This document shows positions 1-4,443 of a DNA stretch of 5,408 nucleotides, one piece after another. Positions within the stretch are counted from its first letter, which is position 1. Each line of letters begins with the position of its first letter. Origin of the DNA: Actinomycetes bacterium (GTDB taxonomy: Bacteria > Actinomycetota > Acidimicrobiia > Acidimicrobiales > Microtrichaceae); the NCBI GenBank assembly GCA_023423475.1, contig JAFAFN010000440.1, forward strand, positions 1-5,408, read 5' to 3'. The notes beneath the pieces are model-generated. The model ran no database searches, had not been told where the DNA came from, and saw only the letters and a program-made list of their open reading frames with translations. A program made the position numbers and the translations under genes.

Positions 1-158
1 ACGAGGGCGCGGTGAGCACCGCCACCGGCTACCACATCTGCCTCGACTCGCTCGCGGAGCTGCTCGACACCGGCGCCACCACCGCGCACATCATCGACGT
101 CGACCCGACCCCGCTCGAGGCCACCTACCGGGCGTCGATGCTCGACCGCTCCGACTGA
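1..158 (+). CDS. C-terminal fragment of a probable SRPBCC/AHSA1-family protein (partial, 5' end outside the window)
   Basis: An open frame enters from the left edge (first full codon at position 3) and ends at TGA 156-158, giving 51 residues. The visible stretch contains GYHICLDSLAELLDTG, which resembles the G-W-H-x-C-L-D-x-L-A-x-x-L segment at the C-terminal helix of SRPBCC proteins of the AHSA1-like group. These are helix-grip folds that bind small hydrophobic ligands or act as co-chaperone-like domains. The trailing residues (HIIDVDPTPLEATYRASMLD) look like the usual short tail after that helix. Only the end is present, so no ligand or function can be assigned. Such genes are common beside DGPF, VOC and YdeI genes, which fits the neighbourhood. 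The family call rests on one remembered motif and is tentative. That the frame is coding is better supported, by its codon use and its position before the AraC gene. Confidence 0.5.
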   Translation, partial: EGAVSTATGYHICLDSLAELLDTGATTAHIIDVDPTPLEATYRASMLDRSD

Positions 159-181
159 ACACCGAACCGGCGCGAGGTGCG

Positions 182-197
182 TACGCTCGTCGCCGTG
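182..197 (+). promoter_or_regulatory. Candidate -10 box (TACGCT) for a leaderless transcript of the AraC-type gene
   Basis: TACGCT at 182-187 fits the actinobacterial TANNNT -10 consensus and lies exactly 7 bases before the in-frame GTG at 195. That is the spacing expected when transcription starts on or near the start codon. No Shine-Dalgarno sequence precedes 195, 177 or 246, which also favours leaderless initiation. No convincing -35 hexamer was found at 16-18 bases upstream. The motif is short and can occur by chance. Confidence 0.35.
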
Positions 198-623
198 GCG
201 GACACCGAGGGGAACAACCGGCGACTGCTCCGGGCACGCGACGCGATGGACCGGGACTTCGCTCTGCCCTTGGACGTGCCGTCCCTCGCGTCGATCGCCT
301 GCATCTCCGAGGCGAACTTCATCCGATCCTTCAAGGCGACCTTCGGCGAGACACCCCACCGGTACCTGCAGCGTCGGCGCATCGAGCGGGCGATGTACCT
401 GCTGCGCACCACCGAGCTGACCGTCACCGACGTGTGCATGCAGTGCGGCTTCTCGAGCCTCGGCACGTTCTCACGCACCTTCAGCGACATCGTGGGCGAG
501 TCGCCGTCGGAGTTCCGGGGGCGCGGTTCGATCCCACCGCAGGTGCCGGGCTGCTTCGTCCGGGCGTGGACGCGACCGAGCAGTTTCGGAGAAGCAGCAC
601 CGCCGGCCCCACCCGTACCGTGA
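195..623 (+). CDS. AraC-family helix-turn-helix transcriptional regulator (DNA-binding domain only)
   Basis: This is a small predicted DNA-binding transcription regulator of 142 residues from the chosen start. It consists almost entirely of the two-helix-turn-helix AraC/XylS domain. The first HTH lies at about residues 27-48 (LASIACISEANFIRSFKATF), followed by the conserved G-E-T-P-H-R-Y-L-Q-R-R-R-I-E-R-A linker helix. The second HTH, at about 75-108, contains VTDVCMQCGFSSLGTFSRTF and ends with G-E-S-P-S-E-F-R. There is no N-terminal effector-binding domain, so a ligand would have to act through another protein, or the regulator responds to its own level. The start is uncertain: GTG 195 is preferred because a TANNNT box sits 7 bases upstream, while GTG 177 and ATG 246 are in-frame alternatives and none has a ribosome binding site. 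The VOC gene begins 5 bases after the stop. AraC-VOC pairs of this type recur in actinobacteria, so the regulator probably controls its own cluster. That role is inferred. Confidence 0.9.
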   Translation: MADTEGNNRRLLRARDAMDRDFALPLDVPSLASIACISEANFIRSFKATFGETPHRYLQRRRIERAMYLLRTTELTVTDVCMQCGFSSLGTFSRTFSDIVGESPSEFRGRGSIPPQVPGCFVRAWTRPSSFGEAAPPAPPVP

Positions 624-631
624 CCTCCATG
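616..631 (+). promoter_or_regulatory. Candidate -10 box (TACCGT) overlapping the AraC stop, for a leaderless VOC transcript
   Basis: TACCGT at 616-621 matches TANNNT and is followed by exactly 7 bases and then the ATG at 629. This is the same geometry as in front of the AraC gene. The last T of the box is the first base of the AraC stop codon. The bases before the ATG (GACCTCC) are not Shine-Dalgarno-like, so either translation is coupled to the regulator or this box drives a leaderless message. No good -35 element is visible. Confidence 0.35.
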
Positions 632-1054
632 TTCAACAGCATCTCCCGTTCACAACTGTTCGTCCTCGACCAGGACCAGGCCAAGGAGTTCTACGTCGAC
701 ACCCTCGGCATGGAGTGCTCCGCCGACATGGACCTGGGCTTCATGCGCTGGCTGACCGTCGCCGTGCCCGGCGATCCGGGCCGCGAGATCCTGCTCGAGC
801 GGCCCGGCCCCCCGGTGATGGACGACGCCACCGCGGCGACCGCCCGCGAGCTCGTCGCCAAGGGCGCGATGGCCGGCTCGATCTTCCTCACCACCGACGA
901 CGCGCAGGCCGCGTTCGAGACGCTGCGCGACCGCGGTGTCGAGATCACCGATGAGCCGACCGAGCGCCCCTACGGGATCGACTTCGGCATCCGCGATCCG
1001 TTCGGCAACGCCATCCGCATCGGCCAGATGTTCGACACCGGCGTCGAGTGGTGA
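629..1054 (+). CDS. VOC family (glyoxalase/bleomycin-resistance/dioxygenase fold) protein
   Basis: The product is a 141-residue cytosolic protein of the vicinal oxygen chelate superfamily. The N-terminal beta-alpha unit reads QLFVLDQDQAKEFYVDTLGM (residues 9-28), the usual V-x-D-x-x-x-A-x-x-F-Y-x-x-x-L-G pattern. A R-W-L-T-V strand and EILLE (53-57) follow. The second unit has a D-D-A-Q-A-A-F-E-T-L-R-D-R-G-V helix and ends with the typical DPFGN (123-127) and IRIG strand. Where metal-dependent glyoxalases carry the first ligand histidine, this protein appears to have Gln9, so glyoxalase I activity should not be assumed. Binding or modification of a small electrophile or antibiotic remains possible. 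ATG 629 was chosen because it starts the fold exactly; the frame is open further upstream but would only overlap the AraC gene. The stop overlaps the next gene by 4 bases (GTGA), indicating co-translation. Confidence 0.9.
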   Translation: MFNSISRSQLFVLDQDQAKEFYVDTLGMECSADMDLGFMRWLTVAVPGDPGREILLERPGPPVMDDATAATARELVAKGAMAGSIFLTTDDAQAAFETLRDRGVEITDEPTERPYGIDFGIRDPFGNAIRIGQMFDTGVEW

Positions 1055-1524
1055 GCGCCGCCGGCGACGGCGCCGCGGCGACGTTCACGACCACGATCTT
1101 CCAGGACGGCAACAACACCGGGATCGAGGTGCCGCCCGAGGTCATCGAGCAGCTCGGCGCGGGTCGCCGGCCCCCGGTGAGGGTCGATCTGTCGGGGTTC
1201 GAGTTCCGCACGACGGTCGGTGTGATGGGCGGACGGCACCTGGTCCCGGTGAGCAAGGCCGTCCGAGAAGCGTCGGGTGTCGCCGGCGGCGACGAGGTGA
1301 GCGTCACCCTCACCGTCGACACCTCGCCCCGAGAGGTCGACGTGCCCGAGGACCTCGTCGCAGCGCTCGCTGCCGAGCCGGCCGCCGCCGCCTTCTTCGG
1401 TGGCCTGTCGAACAGCCTGCAGCGCTACCACGTGGGGCAGGTCACCGACGCGAAGACCGACGCCACCCGGCAGCGGCGCATCGCCAAGGCGGTGCAGCTC
1501 TTCCTGGACGGCAAGCAGCGCTGA
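1051..1524 (+). CDS. DUF1905 / YdeI-OmpD-associated family protein
   Basis: The product is a 157-residue protein with the two-part layout of actinobacterial YdeI/OmpD-associated proteins. A DUF1905 beta-barrel-like domain spans about residues 10-92, with F-x-T-x-I at its start, the I-E-V-P-P-E-V motif (25-31), and R-V-D-L-S-G-F-E-F-R-T-T-V-G in the middle. A short YdeI-type helical tail spans about 97-155, with VPEDLVAALAAEP, FFGGLSNSLQR and R-R-I-A-K-A-V-Q-L-F. Some relatives carry the name bacteriocin-protection protein, but the biochemical role of this family is not established. GTG 1051 is preferred because it gives a 4-base GTGA overlap with the VOC stop; GTG 1048 is the adjacent alternative. 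No Shine-Dalgarno sequence is visible, so translation is probably coupled to the VOC gene. It appears to be the last gene of the AraC-VOC-YdeI cluster, since 130 non-coding bases follow. Confidence 0.88.
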   Translation: MSAAGDGAAATFTTTIFQDGNNTGIEVPPEVIEQLGAGRRPPVRVDLSGFEFRTTVGVMGGRHLVPVSKAVREASGVAGGDEVSVTLTVDTSPREVDVPEDLVAALAAEPAAAAFFGGLSNSLQRYHVGQVTDAKTDATRQRRIAKAVQLFLDGKQR

Positions 1525-1577
1525 GGTCGGTCGTTCCCGCCTCCCGAGGACCGTGTCGAGATTTTTCTGGAATCGTG

Positions 1578-1603
1578 TGTCGATCCGACCCGACCCGTTC
1601 GTG
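1578..1603 (+). promoter_or_regulatory. Candidate ECF42-type promoter for the DGPF-sigma operon
   Basis: TGTCGA at 1578-1583 is followed after 16 bases by CGTG (1600-1603). As I recall it, published work on group ECF42 in Streptomyces venezuelae gives the target promoter as TGTCGA in the -35 region and CGA/TC in the -10 region, located before DGPF genes. Here the -35 element is exact, the spacing is right, and the -10 matches three of four positions. The position, about 50 bases ahead of the DGPF ribosome binding site, also fits. This suggests the sigma factor activates its own operon. A second exact TGTCGA at 1554-1559 lies upstream but has only 14 bases before a CGTG (1574-1577). Confidence 0.55.
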
Positions 1604-1611
1604 GAGATGGT

Positions 1612-1627
1612 GTCGGAACACTCCGAC
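1612..1627 (+). promoter_or_regulatory. Short hairpin in the 5' leader of the DGPF gene
   Basis: GTCGGA (1612-1617) and TCCGAC (1622-1627) are perfect complements around the 4-base loop ACAC; a flanking T-G wobble could add one pair. If transcription starts about 6-9 bases after the candidate -10 box, this hairpin would lie at the very 5' end of the message. It could protect the message or be a protein-binding palindrome. It is short enough to be chance in GC-rich DNA. Confidence 0.3.
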
Positions 1628-1641
1628 GACCGCCCACTCTC

Positions 1642-1647
1642 AGGAGG
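1642..1647 (+). promoter_or_regulatory. Strong ribosome binding site of the DGPF gene
   Basis: AGGAGG is a full Shine-Dalgarno core placed 7 bases before the ATG at 1655. It fixes the DGPF start, and it is the only strong ribosome binding site seen in the window; every other internal start depends on coupling or leaderless initiation. The contrast suggests this operon can be translated at a high rate once its promoter is active. Confidence 0.85.
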
Positions 1648-1654
1648 CAACAAC

Positions 1655-2023
1655 ATGGCGCAGTACCTGCTCTCGGTCTGGCACGACGAGGACTACGAGC
1701 TCGACTTCTCCGGTGAGGAGATGGAGCGCATCGGCGCCCAGGTCGGCGCCTTCAACGAGGAGCTCACCTCGACGGGCACCTGGGTCTTCGGCGGCGGGCT
1801 GATGCCCGGTTCCTCGGCGACGTCGGTCAGGGTCACCGATGGCGACGTGTCGATGACGGACGGGCCGTACGCGGAGTCGAAGGAGATCATGGGCGGCTTC
1901 TGGATCATCGAGGCCCCCGACTTCGACACCGCCCTCGACTGGGCTCGGAAGGGATCGGCGGCGTGCGAGGGTCCCGTCGAGCTGCGCCCGTTCCAGGGCG
2001 AGGGCGACGCCCCCGACGCGTGA
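1655..2023 (+). CDS. DGPF/YCII-related domain protein
   Basis: The product is a 122-residue cytosolic protein of the YCII-related superfamily. The signature normally written D-G-P-F reads DGPYAESKE here (residues 69-77), followed by MGGFWIIEAPDFDTALDWA (79-97), the ferredoxin-like strand-helix of the family, and by V-E-L-R-P-F near the end. The N-terminus, MAQYLLSVWHDE, is the usual first strand. The enzymatic activity of DGPF proteins is not established. They are known mainly as the genomic partners and direct transcriptional targets of ECF42 sigma factors. That arrangement is reproduced here: the stop codon overlaps the sigma start by 4 bases (GTGA), and a TGTCGA promoter candidate lies upstream. 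The ATG is fixed by AGGAGG 7 bases before it. Confidence 0.93.
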   Translation: MAQYLLSVWHDEDYELDFSGEEMERIGAQVGAFNEELTSTGTWVFGGGLMPGSSATSVRVTDGDVSMTDGPYAESKEIMGGFWIIEAPDFDTALDWARKGSAACEGPVELRPFQGEGDAPDA

Positions 2024-3306
2024 CCGAGGCCGCGACCCAGTCCGACCTCGCGGCGGTCTACCGCCGCGAGGTCGGACGCTGCACCGCCACGCTCATCCGG
2101 GTGCTCGGCGACATCGACCTCGCCGAGGACGCGGTGGCCGAGGCGTTCGCCATCGCGACCGAGCGGTGGGCGCGGGACGGCATCCCCCCGAACCCCGGCG
2201 GATGGATCACGACGACCGCCCGGAACCGGGCGATCGACCGACTCCGGCGTGAGGCCCGTCGCGACGACAAGCACCGTGCGGCCCACCGCCTGCACGGCGA
2301 CGGTGACGACATGGACGACGAGCTCCCCCTCCCCGACCTCGACGACCTCGTCGACGTGGTGGTCGACGACCAGCTGCGGCTGATGTTCCTGTGCTGCCAC
2401 CCGGCGCTGGGACCCGACGCCAGGGTGGCGCTGACGCTCCGGCTGCTCGGCGGCCTCGACACCCCCGAGATCGCGAGGGCGTTCCTGGCGCCGGAGGCGA
2501 CGATGGCCCAACGCATCGTCAGGGCGAAGCGCAAGCTGCGCGACAACCACGCCGGTTACCGGATCCCCAGAGCAGCGGAGCTGCCCGATCGGGTTCCGGT
2601 GGTGCTCGCCGCGATCTCGTTGATCTACACCGAGGGGCACACCGCGACCACCGGCGACGAGCTGGGGCGTCCGCCGCTCGCGGACGAGGCGATCCGACTC
2701 GGGCGGGTGCTCGTCGAGCTGATGCCGGACGAGCCCGAGGCGGTCGGCCTGCTGGCGCTGATGCTGCTCACCGAGGCCCGACGACCGGCACGGCTGGACG
2801 ACGACGGACGGCTCGTCGGCCTCGACGAGCAGGACCGCGCCCGCTGGGATCCGAGCCTCGTGGCCGAGGGGCACGATCTGGTGCGTGCCTGCCTGCGGCG
2901 CAACCGGCCGGGGTCGTTCCAGATCCAGGCGGCGATCGCCGCGGTGCACGCGGATGCACCCACCTCCGGCGACACGGACTGGTCCCAGATCGTCGCGCTG
3001 TACGACCAGCTCGCGGCCATCCGGCCCGATGCGGTCGTGGCGACCAACCGGGCCGTCGCCGTCGCCGAGTGGCAGGGGGCCGCGGCAGGGCTCGCGGCCC
3101 TCGACGAGCTCGGCGACGACGCTCCGACGAACTACCCGCCGTATCTGGCCACCAGTGCCGAGCTGTTGCGACGGGTCGGCCGCCACGACGAGGCCGCACT
3201 CGCCTACGACCGTGCGGTCGCCGCGACCACGAACCCCGTCGAACGGCGATTCCTCGAGGCGCGGCGACAGGCGCTGACCCCGGGCCACGACGAGGCCGAC
3301 CGGTAG
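2020..3306 (+). CDS. ECF42-type RNA polymerase sigma factor with DUF6596/TPR C-terminal extension
   Basis: This is an alternative sigma factor of 428 residues, about twice the length of a minimal ECF sigma. Region 2 spans about residues 8-80 and includes DLAEDAVAEAFAIATERW and a W-I-T-T-T-A-R-N-R-A-I-D-R-L-R-R recognition segment. An acidic linker (about 93-117, rich in Asp/Glu) follows. Region 4 (about 118-182) carries LMFLCCHPAL, VALTLRLLGGLDTPEIARAF and ATMAQRIVRAKRKL. A DUF6596 domain (about 188-290) begins R-V-P-V-V-L-A-A-I-S-L-I-Y-T-E-G. The last 130 residues are helical and TPR-like (SQIVALYDQLAAIRPDAVVA, then E-L-L-R-R-V-G-R-H-D-E-A-A-L-A-Y-D-R-A-V). Group ECF42 members have no cognate anti-sigma factor, and the C-terminal extension controls activity; none of the neighbours here resembles an anti-sigma. 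GTG 2020 is chosen for its GTGA overlap with the DGPF stop. No ribosome binding site is visible. A perfect inverted repeat lies at codons 7-20. Confidence 0.94.
   Translation: MTEAATQSDLAAVYRREVGRCTATLIRVLGDIDLAEDAVAEAFAIATERWARDGIPPNPGGWITTTARNRAIDRLRREARRDDKHRAAHRLHGDGDDMDDELPLPDLDDLVDVVVDDQLRLMFLCCHPALGPDARVALTLRLLGGLDTPEIARAFLAPEATMAQRIVRAKRKLRDNHAGYRIPRAAELPDRVPVVLAAISLIYTEGHTATTGDELGRPPLADEAIRLGRVLVELMPDEPEAVGLLALMLLTEARRPARLDDDGRLVGLDEQDRARWDPSLVAEGHDLVRACLRRNRPGSFQIQAAIAAVHADAPTSGDTDWSQIVALYDQLAAIRPDAVVATNRAVAVAEWQGAAAGLAALDELGDDAPTNYPPYLATSAELLRRVGRHDEAALAYDRAVAATTNPVERRFLEARRQALTPGHDEADR
2040..2077. repeat. Perfect 17-bp inverted repeat with 4-base loop inside the start of the sigma gene
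   Basis: The left arm at 2040-2056 (GTCCGACCTCGCGGCGG) and the right arm at 2061-2077 are exact reverse complements around TCTA (2057-2060). The outer bases of that loop are also complementary, so the palindrome is unbroken except for its two central bases. It begins 17 bases after the DGPF stop and 18 bases after the sigma GTG codon. In RNA it would be a very stable stem. No T-run follows, so it is not a classical terminator. Part of it follows from codons for the conserved A-V-Y-R-R-E motif, but the full symmetry extends well beyond that. Confidence 0.85.
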
Positions 3307-3309
3307 GCT
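3304..3309 (+). promoter_or_regulatory. Weak candidate -10 box (TAGGCT) before the EamA exporter gene
   Basis: TAGGCT fits TANNNT, begins with the TAG stop codon of the sigma gene, and ends 11 bases before the ATG at 3321. The intervening bases (CGTCCCCCTCC) contain no ribosome binding site. A very short-leader or leaderless transcript would explain this, but the gap is longer than the 7 bases seen at the AraC and VOC genes, and no -35 element is evident. Confidence 0.25.
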
Positions 3310-3320
3310 CGTCCCCCTCC

Positions 3321-4217
3321 ATGGGCCGATCCGACGACACCGCGGCGATGCCGCGTCCGAGCGTCGTGCCACCGCAGCTGATGGTCGTGGGCGCCATCGT
3401 CTCGGTGCAGGTGGGTGCCGCGATCGGCCGCTCGCTCTTCGACGAGATGGGCGCCACCGGCGTCACCTTCCTCCGGGTGTTCCTGGCGGCGGTCGTACTC
3501 GTCGTCGCGGTCCGGCCGAACGTGCGGAGCTGGGACCGACGGGCGTGGACCGCCGCGGTCGCGCTCGGCACGGCGCTGGGCTGCATGAACCTCGTCTTCT
3601 ACCTGTCGTTGCGCACGGTGCCGTTGGGGGTGGCCGTCACCGTCGAGTTCCTCGGGCCCCTGCTGCTCGCGTTGGTCCAGACACGTCGGGTGGTCGACCT
3701 GTGCTGGGCGCTGCTCGCCGCGGGTGGCGTCGCGCTGCTGGGTCTGAACTCCTCGGGCGCGATCCCGTTGTCGGGACTCGCGCTCGCCGGTCTCGCCGGC
3801 CTCTTCTGGGCGGCGTACATCGTCGCCAGCTCCCGACTCGGCCAGGTGCTGCCCGGCGCGAGCGGACTGGCGGTGTCCCTCACCGCCGCGTCGCTGATCG
3901 TCGCACCCTTCGGCGCGTCCGAGGCCGCCACGGTGTTCGAGCGACCCGAGCTGCTGATCCCCGCCGCCGCGGTCGCGCTGCTGTCGAGCCTGATCCCCTA
4001 CGGGCTCGAGCTCGAAGCGCTGCGGACCATCCCCACCCGCGTGTTCGGTGTGTTGATGAGCCTCGAGCCCGCCGCGGCGGCCGCCGCTGGCTGGGTGATC
4101 CTCGGCCAGGACCTCGGCCGTCGTGAGGTGGTCGCGCTGGTGCTGGTCAGCGCGGCGAGCGTCGGCATCACGCTGGGTCGGCGAGAGGACGCCGTGCCCG
4201 TGCAGCCGCTCGAATGA
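3321..4217 (+). CDS. EamA/DMT-superfamily inner-membrane exporter, RhtA-like
   Basis: The product is a 298-residue polytopic membrane protein with about ten predicted hydrophobic helices arranged as two EamA repeats. The nearest characterised relative I recognise is E. coli RhtA (YbiF), an exporter of threonine and homoserine. Matching landmarks are V-Q-V-G-A-A-I-G-R-S-L-F near residues 29-40, MNLVFYLSLRTVPLGVAVTV (89-108) followed by E-F-L-G-P-L, S-S-L-I-P-Y-G-L-E near 212-220, and IPTRVFGVLMSLEPAAAAAA (227-246). RhtA has the equivalents Y-L-F-Y-L-S-I-Q-T-V-P-L-G-I-A-V and P-T-R-T-F-G-T-L-M-S-M-E-P at corresponding places. Export of an amino acid or similar small metabolite is a reasonable inference, but substrate choice in this superfamily is not predictable from sequence. 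ATG 3321 is 14 bases after the sigma stop; ATG 3348 and ATG 3381 are in-frame alternatives, and none has a ribosome binding site. It may be read through from the sigma operon or have its own promoter. Confidence 0.9.
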   Translation: MGRSDDTAAMPRPSVVPPQLMVVGAIVSVQVGAAIGRSLFDEMGATGVTFLRVFLAAVVLVVAVRPNVRSWDRRAWTAAVALGTALGCMNLVFYLSLRTVPLGVAVTVEFLGPLLLALVQTRRVVDLCWALLAAGGVALLGLNSSGAIPLSGLALAGLAGLFWAAYIVASSRLGQVLPGASGLAVSLTAASLIVAPFGASEAATVFERPELLIPAAAVALLSSLIPYGLELEALRTIPTRVFGVLMSLEPAAAAAAGWVILGQDLGRREVVALVLVSAASVGITLGRREDAVPVQPLE

Positions 4218-4227
4218 CCCTCGAGCC

Positions 4228-4443
4228 TCAGCCCTCGGCCTTGACGTACGCGACGATCGCGTTGGCGTGCCCGTGGCCCATGCCGTACTCGGACTTGAGC
4301 CAGTCGACCTTCTCCTTGTGGCCCTGCAACGGGCTGGCGCGGACCAGCTCGAGCCACTCGTCGATCGGTCGCCCGTAGTTCTTCTCGATCGACGGGAAGT
4401 AGGACGCGGGGCCCTTGACCTTCGGTGCCGGAGCGTCGCTCAC
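4228..4443 (-). CDS. DUF4287 domain small protein
   Basis: The product is a 71-residue protein consisting essentially of one DUF4287 domain. Diagnostic stretches are GPASYFPSIEKNYGRPIDEW (residues 11-30), followed by L-E-L-V-R-A-S-P-L, and then WLKSEYGMGHGHANAIVAYV (48-67). The G-x-G-H-G-H-A-N-A segment is strongly conserved in the family. Its function is not known; relatives occur alone or fused to DUF5655-type domains. The start is GTG at 4443-4441, giving a 4-base GTGA overlap with the stop of the upstream hydratase gene, with no separate ribosome binding site. The two are therefore probably translated together. A longer open frame extends upstream but runs antiphase through the hydratase gene and is not real. 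The gene ends 10 bases from the stop of the convergent EamA gene, leaving little room for a terminator. Confidence 0.88.
   Translation of the reverse strand: MSDAPAPKVKGPASYFPSIEKNYGRPIDEWLELVRASPLQGHKEKVDWLKSEYGMGHGHANAIVAYVKAEG

Noticed and set aside
1528..1566. Possible terminator after the YdeI gene: CGGTC (1528-1532) / GACCG (1549-1553), with a T5 run at 1562-1566
   Set aside because: The stem is only 5 bp with a 16-base loop, and the T-run starts 8 bases after the stem. That is too weak to call an intrinsic terminator. The T-run may simply belong to the promoter region.
2348..2369. 8-bp inverted repeat TCGTCGAC / GTCGACGA with a 6-base loop in the sigma gene
   Set aside because: It is explained by repeated Asp (GAC) and Val (GTC) codons in the acidic linker; short palindromes of this kind are expected there.
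2391..3320. Upstream extension of the EamA frame through the sigma gene, suggesting a fusion protein
   Set aside because: The extension translates to Arg/Gly/Ala-rich low-complexity sequence overlapping the sigma gene in another frame. The membrane protein fold begins only after the ATG at 3321.
1693..3372. Very long minus-strand open frame (559 codons) opposite the DGPF and sigma genes
   Set aside because: It is antisense to two confidently identified genes. Its translation is Arg/Gly/Val/Pro-rich with no recognisable domain, as expected when a GC-rich gene leaves a stop-free frame on the other strand.
4218..4227. Search for a bidirectional terminator between the convergent EamA and DUF4287 genes
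   Set aside because: The gap is only 10 bases. CTCGAG (4220-4225) is a plain 6-base palindrome without a loop, and no stem plus T-run is visible on either strand.
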